A DNA stretch of 64,000 nucleotides. It comes from Microthrixaceae bacterium (lineage in GTDB: Bacteria > Actinomycetota > Acidimicrobiia > Acidimicrobiales > Microtrichaceae). A program made the translations under genes and the position numbers. The stretch's first letter is position 1; each line of letters opens with the position of its first letter. The stretch covers positions 1 to 64,000 of the forward strand of contig JAMLGJ010000004.1 of assembly GCA_023958095.1 (NCBI GenBank). The letters are read 5' to 3'. Positions 9,092 to 18,527 of the stretch are shown here, piece by piece. The notes under the pieces are model-generated. The model was given only the letters and a program-made list of their open reading frames with translations, made no database searches and had not been told where the DNA came from.

Positions 9092-9121
9092 CCGGGACCT
9101 CGACGGAGCGGGTGCCGTTGC

Positions 9122-9748
9122 TCAGCTCTCCAGCAACCTGGCCTTCTGCTGTTCGAACTCCGCATCGCTCAGGTGGCCCTGGGCGTGCAGGTCGACGAGC
9201 TTGGCCAGTTCGTCCGCCGTGGACAGCTGTGTGGAGCCCCCGATCCGGTCGAACTTGCGGTTCTCGTTGTCCTCCATCTCCTGGTAGAGCACGTTCTGGA
9301 CGTGCACCGGGTCGCGCACGTCCTCGAAGGTCTGGCGACCCATCTCGCCCGCGGACTCGATCACCAGGCTTCCCGCCCTCAGGATCCGGTCGAGGAAACC
9401 CTGTTCGAAGAAGATGGTGTTGATGCGCTCCAGGGGGATCTCGATGCCGCGCTTGGCGATGATGCCCGACCGGTAGATGCACCGGTCGGTGGTGACCACG
9501 AAGTTGGTGGAGTACCACGCGATCCAGCGCTGGGCGAAGTAGCCGAGGCTTGCGACGATCAACAGGATTCCGATCCATCCCAGGATGTCCTGGAACGTGC
9601 TGGTGCCGCTCAGGCCGAACAGCAGCCAGATGCCGATGACCGTGGACACGACCACCGCGAGGACGGCCTTGAAGAGCATCACCCAGTGCGGGTGGAGGTC
9701 GAGCACGATCCGTTCGTTGCGGTGCAGGTGGCTCTCGTTGATTCCCAC
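9122..9748 (-). CDS. Membrane PH-domain protein with C-terminal SHOCT motif
   Basis: A 208-aa membrane protein. Two hydrophobic helices (about 24-46 and 53-72) are followed by a bacterial PH (bPH2, PF03703) domain at about 80-150. A short C-terminal helical hairpin of the SHOCT type (AQGHLSDAEFEQQKARLLE, about 183-206) closes it. SHOCT segments are thought to mediate oligomerisation. The function of such proteins is not established, and envelope-stress roles have been proposed for relatives. I choose GTG 9748 because TACGCT lies 7 nt upstream. The longer ATG start at 9799 would add a Pro-rich stretch. It converges on galK. Confidence 0.82.
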   Translation of the reverse strand: MGINESHLHRNERIVLDLHPHWVMLFKAVLAVVVSTVIGIWLLFGLSGTSTFQDILGWIGILLIVASLGYFAQRWIAWYSTNFVVTTDRCIYRSGIIAKRGIEIPLERINTIFFEQGFLDRILRAGSLVIESAGEMGRQTFEDVRDPVHVQNVLYQEMEDNENRKFDRIGGSTQLSTADELAKLVDLHAQGHLSDAEFEQQKARLLES

Positions 9749-9821
9749 GCCGCTCAGCGTAACGGTGATCGGCCGCCGCGGGACGGTTGGGCCGGCCACC
9801 CGAGGGGCGGGGCCGTGCCCC

Positions 9822-10166
9822 CTAGGCCCAGCCGAGCTCCTCGAGGCGGTCGTCGTCCATGCCGAAGTGGTGTGCCACCTCGTGCACGAGGGTCACCCGC
9901 ACCTGTTCCACGACCTCGGACTCCGAGGCGCACATGGCACAGATCGGGTCCCTGTAGAGGGTGACCGTGTCGGGCAGTTCCATCCCCCCGTAGGCCTCCC
10001 GCTCGGTCAGTGGCACCCCCTCGTAGAGCCCGAGCAGGTCCTCGTCCGGGTGCTCCTCCTCGATGACGACCACGACGTTGTCGATCCGGGTCGCGAACTC
10101 GCCGGGCAGCGCATCGAGCGCGTCACCCACGAGCTGCTCGAAGCGTTCCATCGGGATCGGGACCAT
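9822..10166 (-). CDS. Zincin-like metallopeptidase family protein
   Basis: A 114-aa protein of the PF06262 (minimal zincin) family. The gluzincin-type motif is HEVAHHFG at H95, E96 and H99, with acidic residues following in GMDDDRLEELGW. Two cysteines (CAMC, 76-79) are an extra possible metal or redox site. It has no signal peptide. The family is small and its substrates are unknown. TAGGTT 6 nt before ATG 10166 marks a leaderless start. Divergent from uvrD2, which begins 96 nt away. Confidence 0.85.
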   Translation of the reverse strand: MVPIPMERFEQLVGDALDALPGEFATRIDNVVVVIEEEHPDEDLLGLYEGVPLTEREAYGGMELPDTVTLYRDPICAMCASESEVVEQVRVTLVHEVAHHFGMDDDRLEELGWA

Positions 10167-10262
10167 GGCGAGAACCTAGGACACCTCCAACGCAGCGGGG
10201 CAGCACTCGGGGCGCGCCGGCAGGCCCCTGGCTGTCCCGGGGCACTGGTAGCTTCACCGCCG

Positions 10263-12305
10263 ATGGATGCCTCTGCGCGCAGTGACCCCGAGGACCGCCC
10301 GCGTGCGGACGGTGCCACAGGGATCCTCTCGGGGCTCAACCCCGAGCAGCGCGCCGCGGTCACCTCCGCGGACTCACCGCTGCGGATCCTCGCCGGTGCC
10401 GGTTCCGGGAAGACCAGGGTGCTCACCCACCGAATCGCCTACCTCGCCGAGACGGGCGCGGCCGACCCGGCACGCGTGCTGGCCGTCACCTTCACCCGCA
10501 AGGCGGCATCTGAGCTGCGCGAGCGGCTCGCTCGACTCGGGCTGCGGCAGGGGATCCAGGCCGGCACGTTCCACGCGATCGCCTATGCCCAGCTCCGCCA
10601 GCGGTGGGAGGAACGCGGTATCCGACCCCCGGAGTTGATGGACCGCAAGATCGGCTTCGTCGCACGGTTGTGCCCGCGAGGGCCCTCCACCCTCCCACTC
10701 GACGTGACCGCGGAGTTGGAGTGGGCCGCCGCACGCATGGTGGAACCAACCGACTACGTGGCCGCCGCCCGGGCTGCCGGGCGTGAACCCCCACTGGACC
10801 ACGACGCCGTGGCCGAGATCTACGCCCGCTACCGCGACACGAAGAAGCGGCGCCGCGTCGTCGACTTCGACGACCTGCTCCGCCTGGCCGTGCGCGACCT
10901 GGAGGCCGACCCGGTCTACGCCACCGCGCGCCGCTGGCGCTTCAGGCACATCTACGTCGACGAGTTCCAGGACGTGAACCCGCTGCAGCACGCACTGCTG
11001 TCGGCCTGGCTGGGTTCCGAATCGACGCTGTGCGTGGTCGGCGACCCCAACCAGGCGATCTACACCTGGAACGGCGCGGATGCCCGCTACCTGGTCGACT
11101 TCGACCGCTACTTCCCGGGAGGCTCCTCGGTGACCCTGGTGGAGAACTACCGCTCCACGCCGGAGATCCTCACCACCGCCAACTCGGTTCTCGCCGCCGG
11201 GCAATCACGGATGCTGCGCCTCAGGGCCAACCGTCCATCCGGTGCGCGGCCGACGGTCACCGGGTTCGCCGACGACACCTCCGAGGCACGAGCGGTCGCC
11301 AGGTCCTGCCGGGACCGGCGCCGCCCCGGTGACCCCTGGCACGCCCAGGCGATACTGGTTCGCACCAACGCCCAGGCGGCCTCCCTGGCCGAGGCCCTCG
11401 GCGGTGCCGGAATACCGCACAGGGTCCGCGGCGCCGGCTCGCTGCTGAAACAGCCAGAGGTGACCGAGGCGCTGCGCCGGCTGAGGGGCTCGCTCTCGGT
11501 GGCCGAGTTCCTGCGCGACTGCGAGCAGTCCGCCGCGGAGGGTCCGGGCCACGACGACGGGACGCACCTGGGCGACGAGCGGCGTGCCAACCTCGAGGAA
11601 CTGGTACGCCTCGGCAACGAGTACCTGGCCATCGACCCCGGTGGCACACCCACCGACTTCCACTCCTGGCTCCACGCGACACTGCGCGACACCGACGCCT
11701 CGGGCGACGCGGTGGAGATCGTCACCTTCCATGCCGCCAAGGGGCTCGAGTGGCCGATCGTGCACATCTCAGGGCTCGAGAAGGGCTACGTGCCGATCCA
11801 CCACGCCGAGGACGATCCCGAGTCCACCGAGGAGGAGCGCAGGCTGCTGTACGTGGCGCTCACCCGGGCCCGCGACGAGCTGCACTGCACCCACGCGGCC
11901 GCGCGGACCTTCGGCACGAGGACCGTCAGGCGTTCGCCGTCGCCCTGGCTCGACGACATCGAGTCGGCCCTGGGCACCCCGCCGGGTCCTGCGCACCGTG
12001 ACGAGGTCGCCCGCAGCGCGGCCGGAGCGCGATCGCAGCTGCGGCGCCGGTCCCGCCGCTCCGCGGCCACGGACCTCACGGAGGCCGACTCGGAGCTGTT
12101 CGAGGCACTGCGCGCCTGGAGGCTCGAACAGGCCCGCAAGGCCGACGTCCCGGCATACGTGGTGTTCAGCGACAACACGCTCGCCGCCCTGGCCACCCAA
12201 CGCCCGGGGAGCCCCGAGGCCCTGCTCGAGATCCCGGGTATAGGAGCGGTGAAGGCGGAGCGCTTCGGCGACTCGGTCCTGCAGTTGATCGCCGACGCCG
12301 GCTGA
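10263..12305 (+). CDS. uvrD2: UvrD/PcrA-type DNA helicase with HRDC domain (UvrD2-like)
   Basis: A superfamily 1A 3'-5' DNA helicase, 680 aa. Walker A is AGAGSGKT (44-51), the Walker B/DExQ motif YVDEFQD is near 231-238, and later motifs include a VENYRST stretch, TFHAAKGLEW and LLYVALTRARDEL. The last 70 residues form an HRDC domain (ELFEALRAWR...IPGIGAVKAERFG), as in mycobacterial UvrD2. The tetracysteine linker described in UvrD2 is not visible here. The start is ATG 10263, with TAGCTT 8 nt upstream; the open frame upstream is antisense to the zincin gene. Likely roles are DNA repair and replication support. Confidence 0.9.
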   Translation: MDASARSDPEDRPRADGATGILSGLNPEQRAAVTSADSPLRILAGAGSGKTRVLTHRIAYLAETGAADPARVLAVTFTRKAASELRERLARLGLRQGIQAGTFHAIAYAQLRQRWEERGIRPPELMDRKIGFVARLCPRGPSTLPLDVTAELEWAAARMVEPTDYVAAARAAGREPPLDHDAVAEIYARYRDTKKRRRVVDFDDLLRLAVRDLEADPVYATARRWRFRHIYVDEFQDVNPLQHALLSAWLGSESTLCVVGDPNQAIYTWNGADARYLVDFDRYFPGGSSVTLVENYRSTPEILTTANSVLAAGQSRMLRLRANRPSGARPTVTGFADDTSEARAVARSCRDRRRPGDPWHAQAILVRTNAQAASLAEALGGAGIPHRVRGAGSLLKQPEVTEALRRLRGSLSVAEFLRDCEQSAAEGPGHDDGTHLGDERRANLEELVRLGNEYLAIDPGGTPTDFHSWLHATLRDTDASGDAVEIVTFHAAKGLEWPIVHISGLEKGYVPIHHAEDDPESTEEERRLLYVALTRARDELHCTHAAARTFGTRTVRRSPSPWLDDIESALGTPPGPAHRDEVARSAAGARSQLRRRSRRSAATDLTEADSELFEALRAWRLEQARKADVPAYVVFSDNTLAALATQRPGSPEALLEIPGIGAVKAERFGDSVLQLIADAG

Positions 12306-12309
12306 CTGC

Positions 12310-13149
12310 TCAGCCGCCGCGCGCCTCGAGCAACACCTGGAAGTCCCCGGGTCCGAACGCGACGAACAGGGCCTCGGCCTCCGCACACAGTCGCCGATCC
12401 ACATGGAGGGTTCCCCGCGCCCAGATCTTGCGCCCCTCCGTGCGCTGCACCCACCCCGACAGCTCCAGGTCCTCGCCCAGGGGCGTGGGGCTGCGGTAGT
12501 CGACCTCGAGATGGGCGGTCATGCCCTGGGTACCCGAGAGCGACTGCGCCGCTCCGAGCAGTTCGTCGAAGGTTGCCGCCACGTGGCCGCCGTGCACACA
12601 GCCGGGCGGCCCCTCGTACGCGGGCCCGAAGTTGACCGTGCCCCGTATCCGCTCGGGCGAGGAGGGATCGTGCTCCAGCACGAGGGGCGGTGACAGCGGG
12701 TTGGCGAGCCCGATCAGGGGGCTCTGGTCGAAGAACCCGAGTCGCTCGGAACGCTCCTCGTCGCTCTCGGCGGTTCCATGGTCCGGATCCTCGCCGTTGC
12801 CCTCACCCGAGTCGATCGCCATGGCCATCGCCATCGCCCTCAGCGCCGGACCGGCATTGGCCGCTTCCGAGAAGCCCTCGTAGATGTGCTCCGCGGGCAT
12901 CTCCCCCAGGAGGTCGACCACCTCCTCGAGACGATCCGCCGCCGCGGCCAGGTCGGCCTCGCCGGCACTCGAGGTGACCATCCTGGTGATCAACTCACGT
13001 GCCGCGACTGCCAACCTGCGTTGCTGTCGACGTTGGGGGGTGGCGGGCAACGACGACAACCCGTCGACCCGGATGCTGCGCGGGGTCCGCTCGCCCACGG
13101 CCGGCCGACCGTGCCGGTCCCCGGGTTCCTGTGTCCCACCGCTGTCCAT
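12310..13149 (-). CDS. PaaI-like hotdog thioesterase
   Basis: A 279-aa protein. The C-terminal half, from about residue 150, is a hotdog thioesterase with the family motif GCVHGGHVAATFDELLG (about 178-195). It is expected to hydrolyse acyl- or aryl-CoA esters. The N-terminal 145 residues are a helical, Ala/Glu-rich extension (DRLEEVVDLLGEMPAEHIYEG) seen in some actinobacterial thioesterases but of unknown role. It follows xthA by 8 nt on the same strand, and a GAGGAGAG ribosome-binding site precedes its ATG, so it is probably the second gene of a two-gene operon. Confidence 0.8.
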   Translation of the reverse strand: MDSGGTQEPGDRHGRPAVGERTPRSIRVDGLSSLPATPQRRQQRRLAVAARELITRMVTSSAGEADLAAAADRLEEVVDLLGEMPAEHIYEGFSEAANAGPALRAMAMAMAIDSGEGNGEDPDHGTAESDEERSERLGFFDQSPLIGLANPLSPPLVLEHDPSSPERIRGTVNFGPAYEGPPGCVHGGHVAATFDELLGAAQSLSGTQGMTAHLEVDYRSPTPLGEDLELSGWVQRTEGRKIWARGTLHVDRRLCAEAEALFVAFGPGDFQVLLEARGG

Positions 13150-13157
13150 CGCTCTCC

Positions 13158-13928
13158 TCAGGCGAACCAGCCCAGGACCGGGGCGTGGTCGGAGGGTTTC
13201 GTGCCCTTGCGGGCGTTTCGGTCGACGATGTCGGCCCTGCTCCTCGCCGCCAACGGCTCCGAGGCCATCAGGTAGTCGATGCGCATTCCACGGCGCTTGT
13301 GGAAGTCGCCGTTGCGGTAGTCCCAGAAGGTGTAGATGCCGGCGTCACCGTAGCGCTGCCTCATCGTGTCGGTCAGGCCCCACTGCGCCACGTGACGCAC
13401 CGCGTCGCGTTCGGCGCCGCTCACGTGTGTGGAACCCTCGAACGCCGCGGGATCCCAGACGTCGCGGTCCTCGGGCGCCACGTTCCAGTCACCCAGGACC
13501 ACGAGGTCCTCACCCGGGTCGTGGTGCAGGTCGAGGTGGGCCCGCAGGCGGCCCAACCAGTCGAGCTTGTAGCGGTAGTGGTCGTGGTCCAGCTCCCTGC
13601 CGTTGGGCACGTAGACCGAACAGACCCGCACCCCCGAGCAACTCGCCCACACCGCACGCGCATCGGGGTCGGGTTCCCGCCCGTCGTCGAACCCCTCCAC
13701 CACGTCCTCGAGTCCCACACGCGAGAGGATCGCCACGCCGTTCCAGCGTCCCTGGCCGTGGTGCACCGATTCGTAGCCGAGCTCGGCGAACTCCGCGGTG
13801 GGGAACGCATCCCGGGCGAGCTTGGTCTCCTGCATGCACAGGACGTCCGGGCCGACGTCCTGGAGCCACTCGGTCACCCGGGGCATCCGGGCCTTGAGCG
13901 AGTTCACGTTCCAGGTGGCGATGAGCAC
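13158..13928 (-). CDS. xthA: Exodeoxyribonuclease III family AP endonuclease
   Basis: Base-excision-repair enzyme that cleaves abasic sites and trims 3' ends, about 256 aa. EEP-fold landmarks are ATWNVNSLK (4-12), the metal ligand E34 in MQETK, a GDWNVAPED motif, and the terminal SDHAPVLGW carrying the catalytic Asp-His. GTG 13928 is preferred over GTG 13937 and over the longer frame, because TAGGGT lies 7 nt upstream and the protein then begins at the conserved first strand. Transcribed with the thioesterase downstream; divergent from kgd with 66 nt between starts. Confidence 0.93.
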   Translation of the reverse strand: MLIATWNVNSLKARMPRVTEWLQDVGPDVLCMQETKLARDAFPTAEFAELGYESVHHGQGRWNGVAILSRVGLEDVVEGFDDGREPDPDARAVWASCSGVRVCSVYVPNGRELDHDHYRYKLDWLGRLRAHLDLHHDPGEDLVVLGDWNVAPEDRDVWDPAAFEGSTHVSGAERDAVRHVAQWGLTDTMRQRYGDAGIYTFWDYRNGDFHKRRGMRIDYLMASEPLAARSRADIVDRNARKGTKPSDHAPVLGWFA

Positions 13929-13994
13929 GGCGCGCACCCTACCGCCCCGGTGACGTGGGGATCCCAAGGTCGCCGGCTTCGGTAGGATCGGGCT

Positions 13995-16900
13995 GTGAGC
14001 GACACCTCCACCGCAGATCAGGAAGACCCGGCCGACCCGATCGGACCCAACGCATGGTTGGTGGAGGAGATGTACGAGCAGTACCTGGCGGACGCTTCCT
14101 CGGTCAGCCCCAGCTGGCAGGAGTTCTTCGAGGACTACCGACCGCCGGGCTCACAGCACGCCGGGGCCACCCGCAGCACCAGCGCGACCGGTGCCTCTGG
14201 CAACGGGACCACGGCGGCACCGGCACCTGCCGCTGCGACACCGGCCGCCGGACCGGCCGCCGGGACCGCACCGAGCCGGCCGGAGCCCGCCACCGCGACA
14301 CCCGAGCCCCCTCGACCCGAGGCCACCCCGGCCCAGAAGCCCGAGGTACCCGGGGAGGAGATCCGTGGGGTCGCCAAGCGCATCGTGTCGAACATGGAGG
14401 CCAGCCTCGCCGTACCCACCGCGACCTCCTACCGCGAGGTGCCCGCGAAGCTCCTCGAGATCAACCGGCGGGTGATAAACGGCTACCTGGGCCGGACGAG
14501 GGGCGGGAAGGTGAGCTTCACGCACCTGATCGGCTACGCCCTGGTCCGTGCGCTCGCCGAACACGTACCGGCGGTCAACTCCTCCTTCCTGGAGGGCCCC
14601 GACGGTGAACCCCGGGTGGTCCGCAACGAACACGTCGGCCTCGGCCTCGCCATCGACATGGAGAAGTCCGACGGCTCGCGCAGCCTCATCGTGCCCTGCA
14701 TACGCAACGCCGAGTCGATGGACTTCGCCGAGTTCAGCGCCGCCTACGACGACATCGTGCGCCGGGCGAAGACCAACAAGCTCGGCGTCGACGACTTCGC
14801 AGGCGTGACGGTGACCCTCACCAATCCCGGCACGATCGGGACCGAGCGTTCGGTGCCGCGCCTGATGCCCGGCCAGGGAGCGATCATCGGCGTGGGCAGC
14901 CTCACCTTCCCCACCGGGTTCGCCGGTTCGGATCCGCGCACCATGGCGGACCTGGGTGTGTCGAAGGTGATCACGATCTCCTCCACCTACGACCACCGCA
15001 TCATCCAGGGCGCAGAGTCCGGTCTGCTGCTCAAGAAGCTCGACGAGCTCCTCCTCGGCGCGGATGGTTTCTACGACGGGATCTTCGCCGCACTCGGCGT
15101 CCCCTACGAAGCGGTCCAGTGGCGCCAGGACGTGCATTCGGGCGACCGGACCGAAACCCAGGTCGCCAAGCAGATGCAGGTCTCGACGCTCATCAACATG
15201 TACCGCGTGCGCGGCCACCTCATCGCGGACCTCGACCCGTTGTCGGCGCAGCCCCCCGAGATGCACTCCGAACTCGACCCGGCCACCTACGGCCTGACCA
15301 TCTGGGACCTCGACCGCGCCTTCCTCACCGGCGGCAACCAGGGCATATACGCCCGCGTGGGTGACACCGACCGCATGGCCCTCGGCGACATCCTCCACGT
15401 GCTGCGCGACGCCTACTGCCGCACGGTGGGAATCGAGTACATGCACATCCAGGATCCCGAGGAGAAGCGCTGGATCCAGGAGCAGGTCGAGGGTGCATCC
15501 ACCCATGCCGACAACGAGGACCAGCGACACGTGCTCGCGAAGCTCAACGGGGCCGAGGCCCTCGAGAAGTTCCTCGCGACCAAGTACCTGGGCCAGAAGC
15601 GTTTCGGGCTCGAGGGGGCGGAGTCCCTCATCCCGCTGCTCGACGGCGTGCTCGAGGCGGCCGCCGACAGCGGAATGGACAGCGCCGTGATCGGCATGCC
15701 CCACCGTGGGCGCCTGAACGTGCTGGTGAACATCGTGGGCAAGGCCTACAGCCAGCTGTTCCGGGAGTTCGAGGGCTACCTCGCACCGGATTCGATACAG
15801 GGTTCCGGCGACGTGAAGTACCACCTGGGCCAGGAGGGCACGTTCCGGGCACGTTCGGGGGCCGAGTTGCCCCTGGCGCTGGCGGCCAATCCCTCACACC
15901 TGGAAGCGGTGGACCCGGTGGTCGAGGGGATGGTGCGGGCACGCATGGACCAGATCCCGCCGGGCACCGATCCCGCCTACCCCGTGCTGCCGGTGCTGGT
16001 GCACGGCGACGCCGCCTTCGCCGGCCAGGGTGTCGTGGCCGAGACCCTGGCGATGAGCCAGATCCACGGCTACCGGGTCGGGGGAACGATCCACGTGGTG
16101 GTCAACAACCAGCTCGGCTTCACCACACCACCGGAGTCCGCACGCTCCTCGGAGTACTGCACCGACGTGGCCAAGGCGGTCCAGGCTCCGATCATCCATG
16201 TGAACGGCGACGACCCTGAGGCCTGCCTGCGCGTGGCACGCCTCGCGTTCGCCTACCGGCAGCGCTTTCACAAGGACGTGGTCATCGACATGGTCTGCTA
16301 CCGGCGCCACGGGCACAACGAGGGCGACGACCCGAGCTACACCCAACCGCGCATGTACCGCACCATCGACTCCAAGCGCAGTGTCCGCAAGACCTACGTG
16401 GAGAACCTGGTGCGGCGTGGCGACATCACCCTGGAGGAGGCCGAGAGCGCACTCGAGGACTTCCACGAGCAGTTGCAGGCGGCGTTGGACCAGACTCGCT
16501 CCGCTGCCCCCGAGGCCGAGATCGTCGCCGCACCCCACCCTCCCGAGCTGGGGGTGCTGCCGAGGGTCGACACAGGAGTGCAGCGCGCCGAACTGGAGCG
16601 GATCTACCAGGTCCTGGACCGCGTGCCGGACTCCTTCACGATGCACCCGAAGCTGGCCAAGCAGTTCAAGCGACGCACCGAGATGTTCGAGGGGGGACTC
16701 CTCGACTGGTCCCTGGGTGAGACCCTGGCGCTCGGTTCGCTGCTGGCCGAGGGCACCTCGGTGCGCATGGCGGGACAGGACACACGACGTGGCACGTTCT
16801 CCCAACGCCATTCCACCCTGTTCGACTTCGACACGGGGACCGAGTACGTCCCGCTGCGGACGATCGCCGACGGGGCCGGTTCGAACCTGTGGATCTACGA

Positions 16901-17732
16901 CTCGCTGCTCTCGGAGTACGCCGCTCTCGGCTTCGAGTACGGGTACTCGGTGATGAACCAGGACGCCCTGGTGCTGTGGGAAGCCCAGTTCGGCGACTTC
17001 GCCAACGGTGCCCAGATCATCATCGACCAGTTCCTCGTTGCTGCGGAGGACAAGTGGGACCAGGACTCGGGACTCGTGCTGCTGCTTCCCCACGGCTACG
17101 AGGGACAGGGTCCGGAGCACTCCTCGGCACGGCTGGAGCGGTTCCTCATCCTGTGTGCCGAGGACAACATCCAGGTGTGCCAGCCGACCAATCCGGCGCA
17201 GTACTTCCACCTGCTGCGACGGCAGGTGCGCCGCGACGTGCACAAGCCGCTCGTCGTCGCGACGCCCAAGTCGGGGTTGCGTGACCGGCGCTGGCAGTCC
17301 CCGGTCGATGACCTCACCCGGGGCGCGTTCGAGGAGGTGCTGCCCGACCCGTCGGTCGGCGGTGGCGACGACGTGACGAGGGTCGTGCTCGCCTCCGGCA
17401 AGGTCGCCATCGACGCGATCGCCAAACGGGACGAACGCGGGGTGCGCGTGCCGGTGGTACGGGTGGAGCAGCTCTACCCGTGGCCCGCCGAGCTCCTGGC
17501 GCAGGAACTCGAGCGGTACCCCAACTGCCGCGAACTCGTCTGGCTCCAGGAGGAGCCGGAGAACATGGGCCCCTGGAACTTCGCCAAGGGCCACCTGTAC
17601 GAGAGCTTCGGGGACCGCCTCGATATCCACCGCGTCAGCAGGTCGGCCGAGGGTTCGCCCGCGACCGGCAGCCATGCGATCCACGTGCAGGAACAGGAGA
17701 TGATCATGCACGCGGCCTTCGAGCCCTTCTGA
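13995..17732 (+). CDS. kgd: Multifunctional 2-oxoglutarate decarboxylase/dehydrogenase E1 with fused E2 core (Kgd/SucA type)
   Basis: TCA-cycle enzyme acting on 2-oxoglutarate, 1245 aa, the length of actinobacterial Kgd/OdhA. The order is a short N-terminal E1 segment (WLVEEMYEQYLADASSVSPSW), an Ala/Pro/Thr linker at about 50-115, an E2 acyltransferase-like domain to about 355 with YDHRIIQGAESG near 332, then thiamine-dependent E1. The TPP-binding stretch GDAAFAGQGVVAETL...NNQLGF is near 671-700. As known for this family, it carries no lipoyl domain and would borrow one from a separate E2. GTG 13995 has TAGGAT 6 nt upstream, so the transcript is probably leaderless. Ends before a hairpin facing the HAD gene. 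Confidence 0.95.
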   Translation: MSDTSTADQEDPADPIGPNAWLVEEMYEQYLADASSVSPSWQEFFEDYRPPGSQHAGATRSTSATGASGNGTTAAPAPAAATPAAGPAAGTAPSRPEPATATPEPPRPEATPAQKPEVPGEEIRGVAKRIVSNMEASLAVPTATSYREVPAKLLEINRRVINGYLGRTRGGKVSFTHLIGYALVRALAEHVPAVNSSFLEGPDGEPRVVRNEHVGLGLAIDMEKSDGSRSLIVPCIRNAESMDFAEFSAAYDDIVRRAKTNKLGVDDFAGVTVTLTNPGTIGTERSVPRLMPGQGAIIGVGSLTFPTGFAGSDPRTMADLGVSKVITISSTYDHRIIQGAESGLLLKKLDELLLGADGFYDGIFAALGVPYEAVQWRQDVHSGDRTETQVAKQMQVSTLINMYRVRGHLIADLDPLSAQPPEMHSELDPATYGLTIWDLDRAFLTGGNQGIYARVGDTDRMALGDILHVLRDAYCRTVGIEYMHIQDPEEKRWIQEQVEGASTHADNEDQRHVLAKLNGAEALEKFLATKYLGQKRFGLEGAESLIPLLDGVLEAAADSGMDSAVIGMPHRGRLNVLVNIVGKAYSQLFREFEGYLAPDSIQGSGDVKYHLGQEGTFRARSGAELPLALAANPSHLEAVDPVVEGMVRARMDQIPPGTDPAYPVLPVLVHGDAAFAGQGVVAETLAMSQIHGYRVGGTIHVVVNNQLGFTTPPESARSSEYCTDVAKAVQAPIIHVNGDDPEACLRVARLAFAYRQRFHKDVVIDMVCYRRHGHNEGDDPSYTQPRMYRTIDSKRSVRKTYVENLVRRGDITLEEAESALEDFHEQLQAALDQTRSAAPEAEIVAAPHPPELGVLPRVDTGVQRAELERIYQVLDRVPDSFTMHPKLAKQFKRRTEMFEGGLLDWSLGETLALGSLLAEGTSVRMAGQDTRRGTFSQRHSTLFDFDTGTEYVPLRTIADGAGSNLWIYDSLLSEYAALGFEYGYSVMNQDALVLWEAQFGDFANGAQIIIDQFLVAAEDKWDQDSGLVLLLPHGYEGQGPEHSSARLERFLILCAEDNIQVCQPTNPAQYFHLLRRQVRRDVHKPLVVATPKSGLRDRRWQSPVDDLTRGAFEEVLPDPSVGGGDDVTRVVLASGKVAIDAIAKRDERGVRVPVVRVEQLYPWPAELLAQELERYPNCRELVWLQEEPENMGPWNFAKGHLYESFGDRLDIHRVSRSAEGSPATGSHAIHVQEQEMIMHAAFEPF

Positions 17733-17743
17733 GGGTCCGCGCC

Positions 17744-17767
17744 CGTGCACCTGCCGGGGCAGGCACG
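17744..17767. terminator. Hairpin between converging kgd and HAD genes
   Basis: CCTGCC / GGCAGG core (50-55 with 58-63) extended by CGTG / CACG around a 2-nt bulge. It lies 12 nt after the kgd stop. The core loop is tight and there is no U tail, so confidence is moderate. Confidence 0.45.
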
Positions 17768-17781
17768 CAGGTGGCCGGTCG

Positions 17782-18414
17782 CTACCGAACCGGGAGTTCG
17801 ACCCCGACGGCGCGGCCCAGTTCGCTGAGCGCGGTGGCGGCATCGGTGACCTTGATCGTGTGCATCCCCATCGCCGCAGCCGGCTTCAGGTTCACGCCGA
17901 GGTCGTCGAGGAACACGGCCTCGTCGGCCCGGATGGCGAGCCTGTCCAGGGCGTACTCGTAGAAGGCGGGCTCCGGCTTGCGGCACCCGACCACGGACGA
18001 CTCCACGATCACGTCGAACAGGTCGTGCAGTTCCGCGAAGGAACCGCCCGATGACCACTCCGGGTTGCCCGACACGAAGTTGTTGGTGAGCAGCCCGATC
18101 GCGAAGTCCTCGCGCAGCACCTCGATCGCCCTGACCATCTCCGGACGGATCTCACCACGGAGGCATGCGAGAACCTCGTGGCCGGACAGTTCGTAGCCGA
18201 GGGAGCGCGCCTCTGCCTCGAAGAGCTCGGCGAACTCCTCGAGGTCGACCTCAGCTCGTTCCAGGCGGGCCCATGCGTTGGTGTCGGGGTTGGTCGCGTT
18301 GATCCTGCGAATGGCACCCTCGTCGACTCCGCGGCTCCTCTCGTAGCGCGCGAAGGCATCGAAGGGGCTGGTGAGGATCACCCCACCGAAGTCGAACAGG
18401 ACCGCTCTGAACAT
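17782..18414 (-). CDS. HAD-superfamily hydrolase (subfamily IA, DFGGV type)
   Basis: A 210-aa haloacid-dehalogenase-fold protein. Motif I is VLFDFGGV, where the usual second Asp of DxD is Gly, as in the HAD domains of epoxide hydrolase/ACAD10 relatives. Motif II is LLTNNF, motif III the Lys in GCRKPEP, and motif IV FLDDLGVN. The missing motif-I Asp makes ordinary phosphatase activity doubtful. ATG 18414 begins exactly at the fold; TAGGGT sits 10 nt upstream, and the longer ORF adds an unrelated Arg-rich stretch. Divergent from the NYN-domain gene. Confidence 0.85.
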   Translation of the reverse strand: MFRAVLFDFGGVILTSPFDAFARYERSRGVDEGAIRRINATNPDTNAWARLERAEVDLEEFAELFEAEARSLGYELSGHEVLACLRGEIRPEMVRAIEVLREDFAIGLLTNNFVSGNPEWSSGGSFAELHDLFDVIVESSVVGCRKPEPAFYEYALDRLAIRADEAVFLDDLGVNLKPAAAMGMHTIKVTDAATALSELGRAVGVELPVR

Positions 18415-18527
18415 CGGGGACACCACCCTATTGGGTGCTCCCCCGCACACCGGGGCGTGGTGGGCACCGGTGGCGGATCGTGATAAGCGCGACTCGCGTG
18501 CCAATAGCTGCTTCACTTGTGCACGTC

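Noticed and set aside
14151-15824. 557-aa open frame on the minus strand within kgd (and a 649-aa one at 15894-17843)
   Set aside because: Antisense shadows caused by GC-rich third positions. They have no family motif or ribosome site, and kgd is fully convincing on the other strand.
17782-18414. HAD gene as a standard phosphatase
   Set aside because: The second Asp of motif I is Gly (DFGG), so a general phosphatase name is not supported.
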